A stretch of DNA of 64,000 nucleotides from an uncultured Bacteroides sp. (GTDB lineage: Bacteria; Bacteroidota; Bacteroidia; Bacteroidales; Bacteroidaceae): the NCBI GenBank assembly GCA_949289265.1, contig CASENE010000001.1, positions 43,099-107,098 on the forward strand. Reading direction: 5' to 3'. The notes beneath the pieces were generated by a model. That model saw only the letters and a list, made by a program, of their open reading frames with translations, searched no databases and was not told the DNA's origin. Shown in pieces: positions 1-9,191 of this stretch. Both the position numbers and the translations under genes were made by a program. The stretch's first letter is position 1, and every line of letters starts with the position of its first letter.

Positions 1-1401
1 ATCAGCTGGAGTCCCGACGAGCAGAGCCTTTATCTCATCGAGCTGAACCGCGACCAGAACCACGCCAAACTTTGCCGCTACGACGCCCGCACGGGCAAAC
101 TGGCCGAAGTGCTCTACGAAGAAAAGCATCCCAAGTACGTGGAACCGCAGACGCCCATCATCTTCCTGCCCTGGGACGACACAAAGTTCATCCTGCAGAG
201 CCAGTGCGACGGCTTCAACCATCTTTACCTCTTCGACCTGACCAAGCGGAAATACCCGGAGACCTATACGACCGGCTTCGGCAGCGACTATCGCTCCGAG
301 TACGTGCACACGCAGCTGACGCAAGGCCCGTGGCTGGTGCAGTCGCTCCTCGGCTTCAACGAGAAGAAGAAGGAGATATACTTCGCCGCCACCAAGGAGT
401 CGCCCATGCAGACCAATATATATAAGGTACGCGCGAAGGGAGGGAAGGTCGTCCCGGTGGACAACGGCAAGGGCGTGCACTCCGCCCAACTGTCTGCATC
501 GGGCACGTACCTCATCGACCGCTACTCCACGCCCGACGTGCCGCGCAACATCGAACTTGTGTCTACCGCCGACGGACATCCCACGGCCCGCCTGCTTACC
601 GCCGCCGACCCCTTCCGCGGATTGGTGATGCCGCAGGTGGAGACCGGCACGATGCTGGCCGCGGACGACAGCACCACCCTGTACTGGCGCATGCTGAAGC
701 CCTCCGATTTCGACCCGGCGAAGAAGTATCCCGTCATTGTCTACGTCTACGGCGGACCGCACGCGCAGATGCTGGCCGCCAACTGGATGTATGCCGCCCG
801 CGGCTGGGATTTGTATATGGCCAACCGGGGCTACATCCTCTTCACCATCGACAACCGCGGCAGCAGCAACCGGGGCTTGGGCTTCGAGCAATGCACGTTC
901 CGCCGCCTGGGCATCGAGGAGGCGCGCGACCAGGCCAAGGCCGCACGCTGGCTGCAGACGCTGCCTTACGTGGACGGCGGGCGCATCGGCGTGCACGGAT
1001 GGAGCTTTGGCGGACACATGACGACCGGCCTGATGCTGCGTTATCCCGACCTTTACAAGGTGGGCGTGGCCGGAGGCCCGGTCATCGACTGGCGGTATTA
1101 CGAGGTGATGTATGGCGAACGCTACATGGATACGCCCCAAGCCAACCCCGAAGGCTATGAAGGCAGCGACCTCAAGACTTTGGCCGGACGGCTGGAGGGA
1201 CACCTGCTCCTCATCCACGACGACCACGACCGCACCTGCGTGCCGCAACACACGCTGTCGTTCCTCAAGGCCTGCGTGGACGCCCGCACCTATCCCGACC
1301 TCTTCATCTACCCCACGCACGACCACAACGTCCTGGGCCGCGACCGCGTGCACCTGCACGAGAAGATTACGCGCTACTTCGACGACTATCTGGGGAAATG
1401 A
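1..1401 (+). CDS. S9 family prolyl peptidase (DPP-IV-like), 5' end outside window
   Basis: The reading frame is open from base 1, so this is the C-terminal 466 residues of a larger protein. The first part is the end of a beta-propeller (DPP-IV N-terminal region, with WSPDEQSLYLIEL-type blades); the rest is an alpha/beta hydrolase. The catalytic serine lies in GWSFGG (Ser codon 1003-1005), followed by an Asp-containing HDDHDRTCVP segment and the His in THDHNV, the S9B triad order. The family removes dipeptides or tripeptides after proline or alanine from peptide N-termini, usually in the periplasm of Bacteroidales. A signal peptide cannot be checked because the start is missing. The stop is followed by an 84-base gap before purD. 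Confidence 0.9.
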   Translation: MSWSPDEQSLYLIELNRDQNHAKLCRYDARTGKLAEVLYEEKHPKYVEPQTPIIFLPWDDTKFILQSQCDGFNHLYLFDLTKRKYPETYTTGFGSDYRSEYVHTQLTQGPWLVQSLLGFNEKKKEIYFAATKESPMQTNIYKVRAKGGKVVPVDNGKGVHSAQLSASGTYLIDRYSTPDVPRNIELVSTADGHPTARLLTAADPFRGLVMPQVETGTMLAADDSTTLYWRMLKPSDFDPAKKYPVIVYVYGGPHAQMLAANWMYAARGWDLYMANRGYILFTIDNRGSSNRGLGFEQCTFRRLGIEEARDQAKAARWLQTLPYVDGGRIGVHGWSFGGHMTTGLMLRYPDLYKVGVAGGPVIDWRYYEVMYGERYMDTPQANPEGYEGSDLKTLAGRLEGHLLLIHDDHDRTCVPQHTLSFLKACVDARTYPDLFIYPTHDHNVLGRDRVHLHEKITRYFDDYLGK

Positions 1402-1485
1402 AGCAGGAAGAGCGGAGCGTGGAGAACGAAGCATGAGGAATCAGAGAAGCAAAGAACAAAGATTTTATCTTAAACTTATACTCTT

Positions 1486-2760
1486 ATGAACATATTGTTA
1501 CTCGGCTCGGGCGGCCGTGAGCACGCATTGGCGTGGAAGATAGCCCAAAGCCCCAAGGTGGGCAAACTGTATATCGCTCCGGGCAACGCCGGAACGGCGC
1601 TGGCGGGCGAGAACGTGGACATCAAGGCCACCGACTTTCCGGCGCTGAAGGACTTCGCCCTGACGCACGACGTGGAGATGGTGGTGGTGGGACCCGAGGA
1701 CCCGCTGGTGCGCGGCATCTACGACGACTTTGCCGACGACCCCCGCACCAAGCGCATCGCCGTCATCGGCCCGTCGCGGGCAGGCGCCGAGCTGGAGGGC
1801 AGCAAGGACTTTGCCAAGGCCTTCATGCTGCGACACGGCATTCCCACGGCCCGTCACAAGAGCATCACGCGCGACACGCTGGACGAGGGCCTGGCCTTCC
1901 TCGAAACCCTGCAGGCCCCCTACGTGCTGAAGGCCGACGGATTGTGCGCCGGCAAGGGCGTGCTCATCCTTCCCACTCTGGACGAAGCGAAGCGCGAGCT
2001 GCGGGAGATGCTGGGCGGCATGTTCGGACAGGCCAGCGACACGGTGCTGATTGAGGAATACCTGAGCGGCATCGAGTGTTCCGTCTTCGTGCTGACCGAC
2101 GGCCTGCACTACCAGGTGCTGCCCGTGGCCAAGGACTATAAGCGCATCGGCGAGGGCGACCAAGGCCTGAACACCGGCGGCATGGGCAGCGTGACGCCCG
2201 TGCCCTTTGCCGACGACGCGTTCATGCAGAAGGTGCGCGCCCGCATCATCGAGCCCACCGTGCGCGGACTGCGCCAGGAGGGCATCCTCTACAAGGGCTT
2301 CATCTTCCTGGGTCTGATGAACGTGGGCGGCGAGCCGTATGTCATCGAATACAACGTGCGCATGGGCGACCCGGAGACGGAGAGCGTGATGCTGCGCCTG
2401 AAGAGCGACCTGGTGGAACTGCTGGAAGCCGTGCGCGACGGCGACCTCGACCGCCACGTGCCCCAGGAAGACCCCCGCACGGCTGTCTGTGTCATGCTGG
2501 TGAGCGGCGGATATCCCGAGGCTTACGAGAAGGGCAAGGTGATGACCGGACTGGACGAGGCGGCGGCCACGGGCAGCATCCTGTTCCACGCCGGCACGGC
2601 CCTGAAGGACGGCCAGACGGTGACCAGCGGCGGGCGCGTCATTGCCGTCTGCTCCTATGGCGCCACGAAGGAAGAGGCCCTGGCGCAGAGCTACCGCGCT
2701 GCCGAACTGATTCGGTTCGACAAGAAGTATTGCCGCCGCGACATCGGTTTCGACCTCTGA
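1486..2760 (+). CDS. purD: Phosphoribosylamine-glycine ligase (GAR synthetase)
   Basis: A 424-residue protein of normal family length. It starts with the N-terminal Rossmann signature [17 protein letters not shown] and has the ATP-grasp domain with the A-loop region GLCAGKGV, the conserved [10 protein letters not shown] motif and metal-binding [12 protein letters not shown]. It ligates glycine to 5-phosphoribosylamine using ATP in the second step of de novo purine synthesis, in the cytoplasm. The start at 1486 gives the canonical N-terminus. The following genes up to 4914 run on the same strand with short gaps or overlaps, so co-transcription is plausible. Confidence 0.97.
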   Translation: MNILLLGSGGREHALAWKIAQSPKVGKLYIAPGNAGTALAGENVDIKATDFPALKDFALTHDVEMVVVGPEDPLVRGIYDDFADDPRTKRIAVIGPSRAGAELEGSKDFAKAFMLRHGIPTARHKSITRDTLDEGLAFLETLQAPYVLKADGLCAGKGVLILPTLDEAKRELREMLGGMFGQASDTVLIEEYLSGIECSVFVLTDGLHYQVLPVAKDYKRIGEGDQGLNTGGMGSVTPVPFADDAFMQKVRARIIEPTVRGLRQEGILYKGFIFLGLMNVGGEPYVIEYNVRMGDPETESVMLRLKSDLVELLEAVRDGDLDRHVPQEDPRTAVCVMLVSGGYPEAYEKGKVMTGLDEAAATGSILFHAGTALKDGQTVTSGGRVIAVCSYGATKEEALAQSYRAAELIRFDKKYCRRDIGFDL

Positions 2761-2788
2761 CCCATTTCCTCCCAAAGACGAAGCCGCA

Positions 2789-3793
2789 ATGGGTAAGAAA
2801 CTGTTTCAGGCCAGGGTGGTGGCGGGGCGTTACACGTTGCCTGCCGCCCTGGCGCTGTTGCTGGCCTGCCGCCTGCTGGAACTGTGGTTGCAGCCTGTCC
2901 CGGCTGACGACGGCGACGGCGGCGGAGGCACGCTGTGGCGGCGATATGCCAGCCTGCTGCCTCCCGGCATGTTCGCGTATTGGGCGGGGGTGGTGTTGCA
3001 CGTGGCCGTGGGCTGGATGCTGATTGTGCTGAACAACACCTTTGCCATCATCCGCACGCGCGCTTCCTTCCAGACCTCGGTCTACCTGCTGCTGACAGCC
3101 GTGCTCTGCCCCGCGCTCTACGTGCCCCGGGCGGGCGACGTGGGCACGGTGCTGTTCGTCGTCTCGCTGTTCTTCCTGTTCCGCAGCTACCGCCGTCCCG
3201 CGCCTTCGGCCGACCTGTTTGCCGCGTCGGCCTGCCTGGCCCTGGGCAGCCTGGCCGTGCCCCAGCTGCTTCTGTTGCTTCCGCTCTATTGGATAGGCAC
3301 CTATACGTTCCAGTCGCTCACGCCGCGCAGCTTCTGCGCGTCGCTGGTGGGCGCGTGGCTGCCCTATTGGTTCCTGCTGGCCCATGCCTGGTGGTACGGG
3401 GAGATGGACCTGTTTGCCGCGCCCTGGCACGACCTGGCCACGTTCACGCCCCTTTGCCGCGGGCTCGACGTGCGCCGTCTCTGCCTGCTGGGCTATTTGT
3501 TCCTGCTCTGCGCCGTGGCGGCGGGCCGTTTCTTTGCCAAAGGCTATGAGGACAAGATACGCACGCGCTGCTACCTGCGCTTTTTCATCCTGACGGCTTT
3601 CTGCCTGCTGGCCTTCGTCGTGCTGCAACCTTCTGTGGGGCAGACGCTGGTGCCGCTGCTGACGGTGTGCGTGTCCGTCCTGGCGGGCCATCTGTTCGTG
3701 CTCAGCCGGGGCCGGGCGGCCAATGTCTTCTTCTTGTTTTCCCTGCTGGGCCTGTTGGCCCTCTTCGTGCTGAACCTATGGATGCTTTCGTAG
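2789..3793 (+). CDS. Polytopic inner-membrane protein, unrecognised family
   Basis: A 334-residue protein dominated by hydrophobic segments (roughly eight to ten predicted helices, for example around residues 15-30, 65-85, 95-110, 115-130, 150-175, 180-205, 235-255 and the final 90 residues). No catalytic motif is visible. It begins 28 bases after purD and its 3' end overlaps the start of the downstream DedA-type gene by 16 bases, suggesting translational coupling within one operon. I do not recognise the family; hypothetical membrane proteins of this type next to purD are likely lineage-specific to Bacteroidales. Confidence 0.75.
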   Translation: MGKKLFQARVVAGRYTLPAALALLLACRLLELWLQPVPADDGDGGGGTLWRRYASLLPPGMFAYWAGVVLHVAVGWMLIVLNNTFAIIRTRASFQTSVYLLLTAVLCPALYVPRAGDVGTVLFVVSLFFLFRSYRRPAPSADLFAASACLALGSLAVPQLLLLLPLYWIGTYTFQSLTPRSFCASLVGAWLPYWFLLAHAWWYGEMDLFAAPWHDLATFTPLCRGLDVRRLCLLGYLFLLCAVAAGRFFAKGYEDKIRTRCYLRFFILTAFCLLAFVVLQPSVGQTLVPLLTVCVSVLAGHLFVLSRGRAANVFFLFSLLGLLALFVLNLWMLS

Positions 3794-4239
3794 ACGCTTT
3801 GGTGCAACTGCTGACCGATTGGGGCTACGTCGGCCTGTTCATCTCGGCCCTGCTGGCGGGCAGCATCATCCCCTTCAGTTCCGAGTTGGTGATGGGCGCG
3901 CTGGTGGCCATGGGGCTGGAGCCGTGGCTGTGCGTGCTCTCGGCCACGCTGGGCAACACCGCGGGCGGGCTCACCTGCTACTGGTTGGGACACTTGGGAC
4001 GGATGGACTGGATAGAGAAATACCTGGGCGTGAAGCGTGAGAAGGTGGAGCGCATGCGTCGGTTCCTGCAAGGGCGCGGCGCGCTGATGGCCTTCTTTGC
4101 CTTCCTGCCCTTCGTGGGCGAAGCCATAGCCGTGGCCCTGGGCTTCATGCGCAGCAACCTGTGGCTGACCACCGTCGCCATGTTTGCGGGCAAGCTGGCG
4201 CGCTATGTGGCCATGTTGTGGGTATTCCAGGCTTTGTAG
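3778..4239 (+). CDS. YqaA/DedA-family inner-membrane protein
   Basis: A 153-residue protein beginning MDAFVDALVQLLTDWGYVGL. The start at 3778 is preferred over an upstream in-frame Met because it gives the typical short YqaA-type N-terminus and overlaps the preceding stop by 16 bases. Conserved features are the GSIIPFSSELVMGAL loop after the first helix, a polar GNTAGG motif and the FLPFVGEAIAVALGFMR segment, as in SNARE-associated/DedA proteins. Members of the family are implicated in lipid flipping and membrane homeostasis, but the substrate of this short subgroup is not established. It probably shares an operon with the genes on either side. Confidence 0.85.
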   Translation: MDAFVDALVQLLTDWGYVGLFISALLAGSIIPFSSELVMGALVAMGLEPWLCVLSATLGNTAGGLTCYWLGHLGRMDWIEKYLGVKREKVERMRRFLQGRGALMAFFAFLPFVGEAIAVALGFMRSNLWLTTVAMFAGKLARYVAMLWVFQAL

Positions 4240-4263
4240 GCTGCCCGAAAAACAATTTATCCC

Positions 4264-4914
4264 ATGCACAGAACGATTCAACAGACAGCCGACGGCAGCC
4301 CCACGCTCTTTGTCCCCGAGTTGGACGAACACTACCACTCGGTGAAGGGCGCGCGCACGGAGTCGCAACACGTCTTTGTGGACACGGGCCTGCGCGCCTG
4401 CGCCGTCGCCGAGCCGCGGGTGCTGGAGGTGGGCTTCGGCACCGGGCTGAACGCCCTGCTCACGTGGGACGAGGCCGACGCCCGGAGCCGCCGCGTCCGT
4501 TACACCACGCTGGAGCGTTATCCCCTGTCGCCTGCCGAGGCCGCCGCGCTGCACTATGGCGACGATGCCCGCCTGCGCCGCCTGCACGAAGCGCCGTGGG
4601 AGGAGGCAGTCCGCCTCAGCCCGCACTTCACGCTGCTGAAGCGGCAGGCCGATTTCACCCGCCTCGCGCTCCCGTCCGAAGCCTTCGACGTGGTCTACTT
4701 CGACGCCTTCGCGCCGGAGAAGCAGCCGGACATGTGGGACGAGGGCCGCTTCGCGATGCTGTTTGCCGCGCTGGCGCCCGGAGGCATCCTGGCCACCTAT
4801 TGCGCCAAGGGGGCGGTGCGCCGCCTGCTGCAGCACGTCGGTTTCCTGACGGAGCGGCTGCCCGGCCCTCCCGGCGGCAAACGCGAGATATTGCGCGCCC
4901 GCAAACCCCTCTGA
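4264..4914 (+). CDS. mnmD: tRNA 5-methylaminomethyl-2-thiouridine methyltransferase (MnmD-type)
   Basis: A 216-residue class I SAM methyltransferase matching the N-terminal (DUF752) half of MnmC without the FAD oxidase half. Visible motifs are YHSVKGARTESQHVF near the N-terminus, the SAM-binding LEVGFGTGLNALL (residues about 55-67) and the motif IV-like DVVYFDAFAPEKQPDMWD. Stand-alone MnmD methylates 5-aminomethyl-2-thiouridine at the wobble position of tRNAs. A separate FAD-dependent MnmC2-like enzyme is not visible in the window. It starts 24 bases after the DedA gene. Confidence 0.9.
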   Translation: MHRTIQQTADGSPTLFVPELDEHYHSVKGARTESQHVFVDTGLRACAVAEPRVLEVGFGTGLNALLTWDEADARSRRVRYTTLERYPLSPAEAAALHYGDDARLRRLHEAPWEEAVRLSPHFTLLKRQADFTRLALPSEAFDVVYFDAFAPEKQPDMWDEGRFAMLFAALAPGGILATYCAKGAVRRLLQHVGFLTERLPGPPGGKREILRARKPL

Positions 4915-4979
4915 ACCCCCTCCGGGAGGCCTTGCAAGGGGACTGACCGGGCGTTACTGTTCCCGCCGGCTGGCATAGT

Positions 4980-5035
4980 AACGCCCGCCGGCTGGCGTAG
5001 TAATCCCCGGTCGGTGGCGTAGTAATCCCCGGTCG
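4980..5035. repeat. 22-bp tandem intergenic repeat array (array A)
   Basis: Between mnmD and the ABC binding protein there are at least three tandem 22-bp units (beginning near 4969, 4991 and 5013) with core GGCGTAGTAATCCCC or GGCATAGTAACGCCC, preceded by a more degenerate unit from about 4948. The upstream flank carries GGAGGCCTTGCAAGGGG, which also occurs beside array C at about 28.73 kb. There is no coding potential. The same family recurs at 12257-12344, 28770-28857, 41148-41279 and 51872-51960. Confidence 0.85.
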
Positions 5036-5094
5036 CGCCCTCTTGCGCCCCGAAAAACAGCCCTCGGCCGCCGCGCTTTTCGGAAATATATCCG

Positions 5095-5102
5095 TATCTT
5101 CG
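5095..5102 (+). promoter_or_regulatory. Possible -7 box for the metal ABC operon
   Basis: TATCTTCG differs by one base from the Bacteroidetes -7 consensus TAnnTTTG and lies about 43 bases before the lipoprotein start. No convincing -33 TTTG is visible. Confidence 0.4.
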
Positions 5103-5144
5103 CGACATGAAACCCGGAGAATCCGGAAACTTAAAACGAAGCAT

Positions 5145-6041
5145 ATGAAGAGACCCATCCTGCTGCTGGCGGCAGCGTTGCTGCTGCTGGCCGCCTGCAC
5201 CTCCCGCCCGAAGAAGGAAACGGCGACGGACGGCGAAGGCCGCCCGGTGCTGACCGTCACGATAGAACCCCTGCGCTACTTTGCCGAAGCGCTGGCGGGC
5301 GACCGCTTCCGCGTGGTCAGCATGGTGCCCCGCGGCGCCAGCCCGGAGACCTACGACTCCACGCCCCGTCAGCTGATGGAACTGTCGGAGAGTGTGGCCT
5401 ATCTGCGCATCGGCTACATCGGCTTCGAGCAGGCCTGGATGGACCGGCTGGAGGAAAATGCGCCCCACCTGCGTTTCTTCGACCTCTCGCGCGGCATCGA
5501 CCTGATTCGCGACGACACGCATCCCGCCCACGACGGCCACGGCCACGCTTCCGGCGTGGAGCCGCACCTGTGGAGCTCCGCCGTCAACGCGCGGCGCATC
5601 GTGGACAACCTGACCAACGCCCTCATCGTCCTCGACGCCGGGGCCGACTCGCTCTACCGCCACCGGTGCGACAGCCTGCAGCGCGTCGTCCAACGCACCG
5701 ACAGCCTGTGCCGCGCCTGCCTGTCGCAGCCCGGCGCCGACCGCGCTTTCCTCATCTACCATCCCGCCCTCTCGTACTTCGCCCGCGACTACGGCCTGCG
5801 GCAGATACCCATCGAGGCCGGGGGCAAGGAGCCGTCGCCCGCCTGGCTGAAGCAGCTGGTGGACGTGTGTCGCAAGGAGCGCGTGCGCGTCATCTTTGTG
5901 CAGCCCGAGTTCGACCGCCGCAACGCCGAGCTCATCGCGCAACAGGCGGGGGCGCGCGTGGTGGACGTCAATCCCCTGGCCTATGACTGGCCCGCGGAGA
6001 TGCTGCACGTGGCCGAGGTCTTGTCGGGAAAGGAGGAATGA
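5145..6041 (+). CDS. Metal (Zn/Mn) ABC transporter substrate-binding lipoprotein
   Basis: 298 residues from the Met that gives a lipoprotein signal peptide (MKRPILLLAAALLLLAAC, lipobox LAAC with Cys18). The upstream in-frame Met at 5043 is rejected because it would bury the signal. The body matches the cluster A-I (TroA/ZnuA) fold. Candidate metal ligands are a His-rich stretch HPAHDGHGHASGVEPHLW around residues 125-145, a His in YHPALSYFARDYGL and a C-terminal Asp/Glu region. It should capture Zn2+ or Mn2+ outside the inner membrane and deliver it to a permease. The next gene, 9 bases downstream, is the cognate ATPase, but no permease gene follows. Confidence 0.9.
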   Translation: MKRPILLLAAALLLLAACTSRPKKETATDGEGRPVLTVTIEPLRYFAEALAGDRFRVVSMVPRGASPETYDSTPRQLMELSESVAYLRIGYIGFEQAWMDRLEENAPHLRFFDLSRGIDLIRDDTHPAHDGHGHASGVEPHLWSSAVNARRIVDNLTNALIVLDAGADSLYRHRCDSLQRVVQRTDSLCRACLSQPGADRAFLIYHPALSYFARDYGLRQIPIEAGGKEPSPAWLKQLVDVCRKERVRVIFVQPEFDRRNAELIAQQAGARVVDVNPLAYDWPAEMLHVAEVLSGKEE

Positions 6042-6050
6042 AGATAGGGT

Positions 6051-6830
6051 ATGGAAGAAGAACAGAAGATATTGATAGAGGTGAAGGACCTCCGCGCCGC
6101 CTACGACGGGAAGACCGTGCTGCGCGACGTCAACCTCCGCGTCTACGACCGTGACTTTCTGGGCATCATCGGCCCCAACGGCGGCGGCAAGACCACGCTG
6201 GTGAGGTGTATCCTGGGACTGCTGAAGCCCACGGCGGGCGAGGTGGTGTGCCACTCGTGCCGGCCCACAGGCGGACGCGACGCGAAGTTCCGCATGGGCT
6301 ATCTGCCCCAGTATGCCCGCATCGACCGCAAGTTTCCCATCACGGTGGAAGAGGTAGTCCTCTCCGGCCTGGCCGGATGCAAGCCGCCCGTCGCCCGCTT
6401 TACCGCTGCCGACCGCGAGAAGGCCCGCAGCGTCATGGCCCGCATGGGGCTGGAGGGACTGGAGCGGCGGCCCATCGGCGCCCTGAGCGGCGGCCAGCTG
6501 CAACGCGCCCTGTTGGGGCGGGCCGTGGTGTCCGACCCCGAGGTGGTCATCCTCGACGAGCCCAGCACCTACCTCGACCGCCATTTCGAGGCGCGCCTCT
6601 ACGAGCTGCTGGCCGACCTGAACCGCGAGTGTGCCATCATCCTGGTGAGCCACGACATCGGCACCGTGCTCCGGCAGGTCAAGTCCATCGCCTGCGTCAA
6701 CGAAACGCTGGATTATCACCCCGATACCGGCATCACCCCCGAATGGTTGGAGCGCAACTTCCAGTGTCCCATCGACCTGCTGGGCCACGGCATGCTGCCC
6801 CACCGCGTGCTGGGGCAGCACCGTCATTAG
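6051..6830 (+). CDS. Metal ABC transporter ATP-binding protein (ZnuC-like)
   Basis: A 259-residue ABC ATPase with Walker A GPNGGGKTT (about residues 43-51), Q-loop LPQYARID, signature LSGGQLQRALLGRA, Walker B EVVILDEPS and H-loop LVSHDIG. The C-terminus is His-rich (GHGMLPHRVLGQHRH), which may bind metal. It energises import of the metal captured by the upstream lipoprotein. The gene ends in a TAG that overlaps the stop of rnr on the other strand by 4 bases (TTAG at 6827-6830), so a ZnuB-like permease is not part of this operon and must be encoded elsewhere. Confidence 0.92.
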   Translation: MEEEQKILIEVKDLRAAYDGKTVLRDVNLRVYDRDFLGIIGPNGGGKTTLVRCILGLLKPTAGEVVCHSCRPTGGRDAKFRMGYLPQYARIDRKFPITVEEVVLSGLAGCKPPVARFTAADREKARSVMARMGLEGLERRPIGALSGGQLQRALLGRAVVSDPEVVILDEPSTYLDRHFEARLYELLADLNRECAIILVSHDIGTVLRQVKSIACVNETLDYHPDTGITPEWLERNFQCPIDLLGHGMLPHRVLGQHRH

Positions 6831-8983
6831 TCTGCCAGCGCGAAGTCCAGCTGCTTCTTCTCCAGGTTGGCGCGGGCCACCTGGATGGTGACGGCGTCGC
6901 CCAGGCTGTAGACGTGCTTCTTGCGCCGTCCGCGCAGGCAGTAGTTCTTTTCGTCGTATTCGTAGTAGTCGTCGTCCAGGTCGCGGATGGGTATCATGCC
7001 CTCGCACTTGTTCTCGTTCAGCTCCACGTAGAGGCCCCACTCGGTGACGCCGGAGATAACGCCGTCGTACGTCTGCCCCACGTGTTCCTGCATGAACTCC
7101 ACCTGCTTGTATTTGATGCTGGCCCGCTCGGCGTTGGCGGCCAGTTGCTCCATGGCGCTGCTGTGGTCGCACAGGGCCTCGTATTTTTTTTCGCTGACGG
7201 TGCGTCCGTGTTCGTCCAGGTACTTCGTCAGCAAGCGATGCACCATCATGTCCGGATAGCGGCGGATGGGCGAGGTGAAGTGCGTGTAGTAGTCGAAGCC
7301 CAAGCCGTAGTGGCCTATGTTGTGCGTGGAGTAGCGTGCCTTCTGCATGGCGCGGATGGATACGGTCTCGATGAGGTTTTCTTCTTTCTTTCCCTTGACG
7401 TCCTTCAGCAGGTGGTTGATGGACTTGGAGAGGTCGGTCTTGTTGCCTGCCGTGCGCAGTTTGTAGCCGAAGCGTCCGATGAACTGGGCCAGGTTGTCCA
7501 GCTTGGCGGGGTCGGGCAGGTCGTGGATGCGGTAGGGGAAGACCTTGGCCTTCTTGCCCTTGGGCACCTTACCGATAGCTTCGGCCACGGTGCGGTTGGC
7601 CAGCAGCATGAACTCCTCCACCAGCTTGTTGGCGTCTTTCGACTCTTTGAAGTAGACGCGCAGGGGCTTGCCTTTTTCGTCAATCTCGAACTTCACCTCC
7701 ACGCGGTCGAACTCCAGCGCGCCGCCGGCAAATCGCTTCTCGCGCAGCTGCTTGGCCAGTCGGTCGAGTTCCAGCAACTCGAACTTGTAGTCTCCCTCGC
7801 CCGTCTCGATGACTTGCTGTGCCTCCTCGTAGGTAAAGCGGCGGTCGCTGCGGATGACGGTGTGCACGATGCGCGAGTCCTGCACCTCGGCCCGGTCGTT
7901 CAGGGTGAAGATGACGCTGTAGGCCAGCTTCTCTTCGTCGGGGCGGAGCGAGCAGAGCAGGTTGCAGAGCCGTTCGGGCAGCATGGGGATGGTGCGGTCG
8001 ACGAGGTAGACGGACGTGGCGCGCCGCTCGGCTTCCTTGTCGATGACGGTGCCCTCCTTGACGTAGTGGGTGACGTCGGCAATGTGCACGCCCACTTCCC
8101 ACAGTCCGCCTCCCAGGCTGCGGATGGACAGCGCGTCGTCGAAGTCTTTGGCGTCCTTGGGGTCGATGGTGAAGGTGGTGACGCGGCGGAAGTCCTCGCG
8201 CCGGGCGATTTCTTCGGGCGGTATCTCGTCGGGAATCTTGTCGGCGGCGGCTTCCACGTTCTTGGGGTAAGAGTAGGGCAGGCCGAACTCGGCCAGGATG
8301 GCGTGCATCTCGGTGTTGTTGTCGCCCGAGCGGCCCAGGATGTCCACCACCTGTCCGATGGGGTTCTTGGCCTTGTCGGGCCATTCGATGATTTTCACCA
8401 CGGCCTTGTCGCCCGTACGTCCGCCCTTCAGCTTGTCTTTAGGGATAAAGATATCGTTGGCCAGGGTGCGGTTTTCAGTTAGCAGGAAGGCGTAGCCGCG
8501 CGTTACCTCCAGCGTGCCCACGAAGCTGTCGTTGGCACGTTCCAGCACTTCCAGCACTTCGCCTTCGGCCGTCTTGCCGCGGCGGCGGGCGTAGTAGGCG
8601 ATGCGCACGCGGTCGTTGTTCATGGCGTGGGCCGAGTTGCGCTCGGCGATAAAGATAGGGTCGCCGCCGTCGTCGGGGATGAAGGAGTTCTTGCCGTTGC
8701 TCTTGCGCACGAAGCGGCCGGTCATCTCCACGCCGCGCTGGTGCAGGCGGTATTGGTGGTGTTCGGTCTCGTTGATGTAGTCGTCTTCCTTCAGGCCGGC
8801 CAGGATGTCCATGCAGAGCATCTTCATGGGGTGCGTGGTGAGGCGCAGTTGCTCGAAGATTTGCTTCAGCGACACGGTTTCGCCGCCTTTCGTGTGGAAG
8901 TAGTCCAGCAGCAGGCTCGTGAGTTGCTTCTTGCTCATGCGTTTGCCCGCCTTCTTTTCTCGTTTGTCTTTCTTCTTGCCCAT
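6827..8983 (-). CDS. rnr: Ribonuclease R
   Basis: 718 residues from the ATG at 8983, which gives a Lys-rich N-terminus (MGKKKDKREKKAGKRMSKKQ); an upstream in-frame Met (9139) would only add unrelated sequence. Domain order is a winged-helix/OB N-terminal part, cold-shock domains around residues 80-230, and an RNB catalytic domain with the signature DPKDAKDFDDA (near residue 280) and ISPIRRYPD-type HFTSPIRRYPDMMVHRLL. The C-terminal S1 domain begins YDGVISGVTEWGLYVEL. It is a processive 3'-5' exoribonuclease that degrades structured RNA. It converges on the ABC ATPase gene. Confidence 0.96.
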   Translation of the reverse strand: MGKKKDKREKKAGKRMSKKQLTSLLLDYFHTKGGETVSLKQIFEQLRLTTHPMKMLCMDILAGLKEDDYINETEHHQYRLHQRGVEMTGRFVRKSNGKNSFIPDDGGDPIFIAERNSAHAMNNDRVRIAYYARRRGKTAEGEVLEVLERANDSFVGTLEVTRGYAFLLTENRTLANDIFIPKDKLKGGRTGDKAVVKIIEWPDKAKNPIGQVVDILGRSGDNNTEMHAILAEFGLPYSYPKNVEAAADKIPDEIPPEEIARREDFRRVTTFTIDPKDAKDFDDALSIRSLGGGLWEVGVHIADVTHYVKEGTVIDKEAERRATSVYLVDRTIPMLPERLCNLLCSLRPDEEKLAYSVIFTLNDRAEVQDSRIVHTVIRSDRRFTYEEAQQVIETGEGDYKFELLELDRLAKQLREKRFAGGALEFDRVEVKFEIDEKGKPLRVYFKESKDANKLVEEFMLLANRTVAEAIGKVPKGKKAKVFPYRIHDLPDPAKLDNLAQFIGRFGYKLRTAGNKTDLSKSINHLLKDVKGKKEENLIETVSIRAMQKARYSTHNIGHYGLGFDYYTHFTSPIRRYPDMMVHRLLTKYLDEHGRTVSEKKYEALCDHSSAMEQLAANAERASIKYKQVEFMQEHVGQTYDGVISGVTEWGLYVELNENKCEGMIPIRDLDDDYYEYDEKNYCLRGRRKKHVYSLGDAVTIQVARANLEKKQLDFALAD

Positions 8984-9151
8984 AGCAGTGTGGTTAGTCT
9001 TTGCAAAGCTAAGAAATAATTGCATATGCGCCGCCGTTCGTGGGAAGAAAAAAATGCGCGCCTGCCTGTGGGGAGCGGCCTGCCGGCATCCCTTGACGGG
9101 AGACGATTGCTTAAAATCGCGCGGAATGGTGCGGCGCAAGGCAGAATGTGC

Positions 9152-9159
9152 TATCTTTG
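9152..9159 (+). promoter_or_regulatory. Bacteroidetes -7 promoter box upstream of CDF exporter
   Basis: TATCTTTG matches TAnnTTTG exactly and lies 33 bases before the ATG at 9192. The rest of 8984-9191 holds no gene. Confidence 0.7.
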
Positions 9160-9191
9160 CGCCGTCTTATCAACCAAGGAGAATATAGCGT

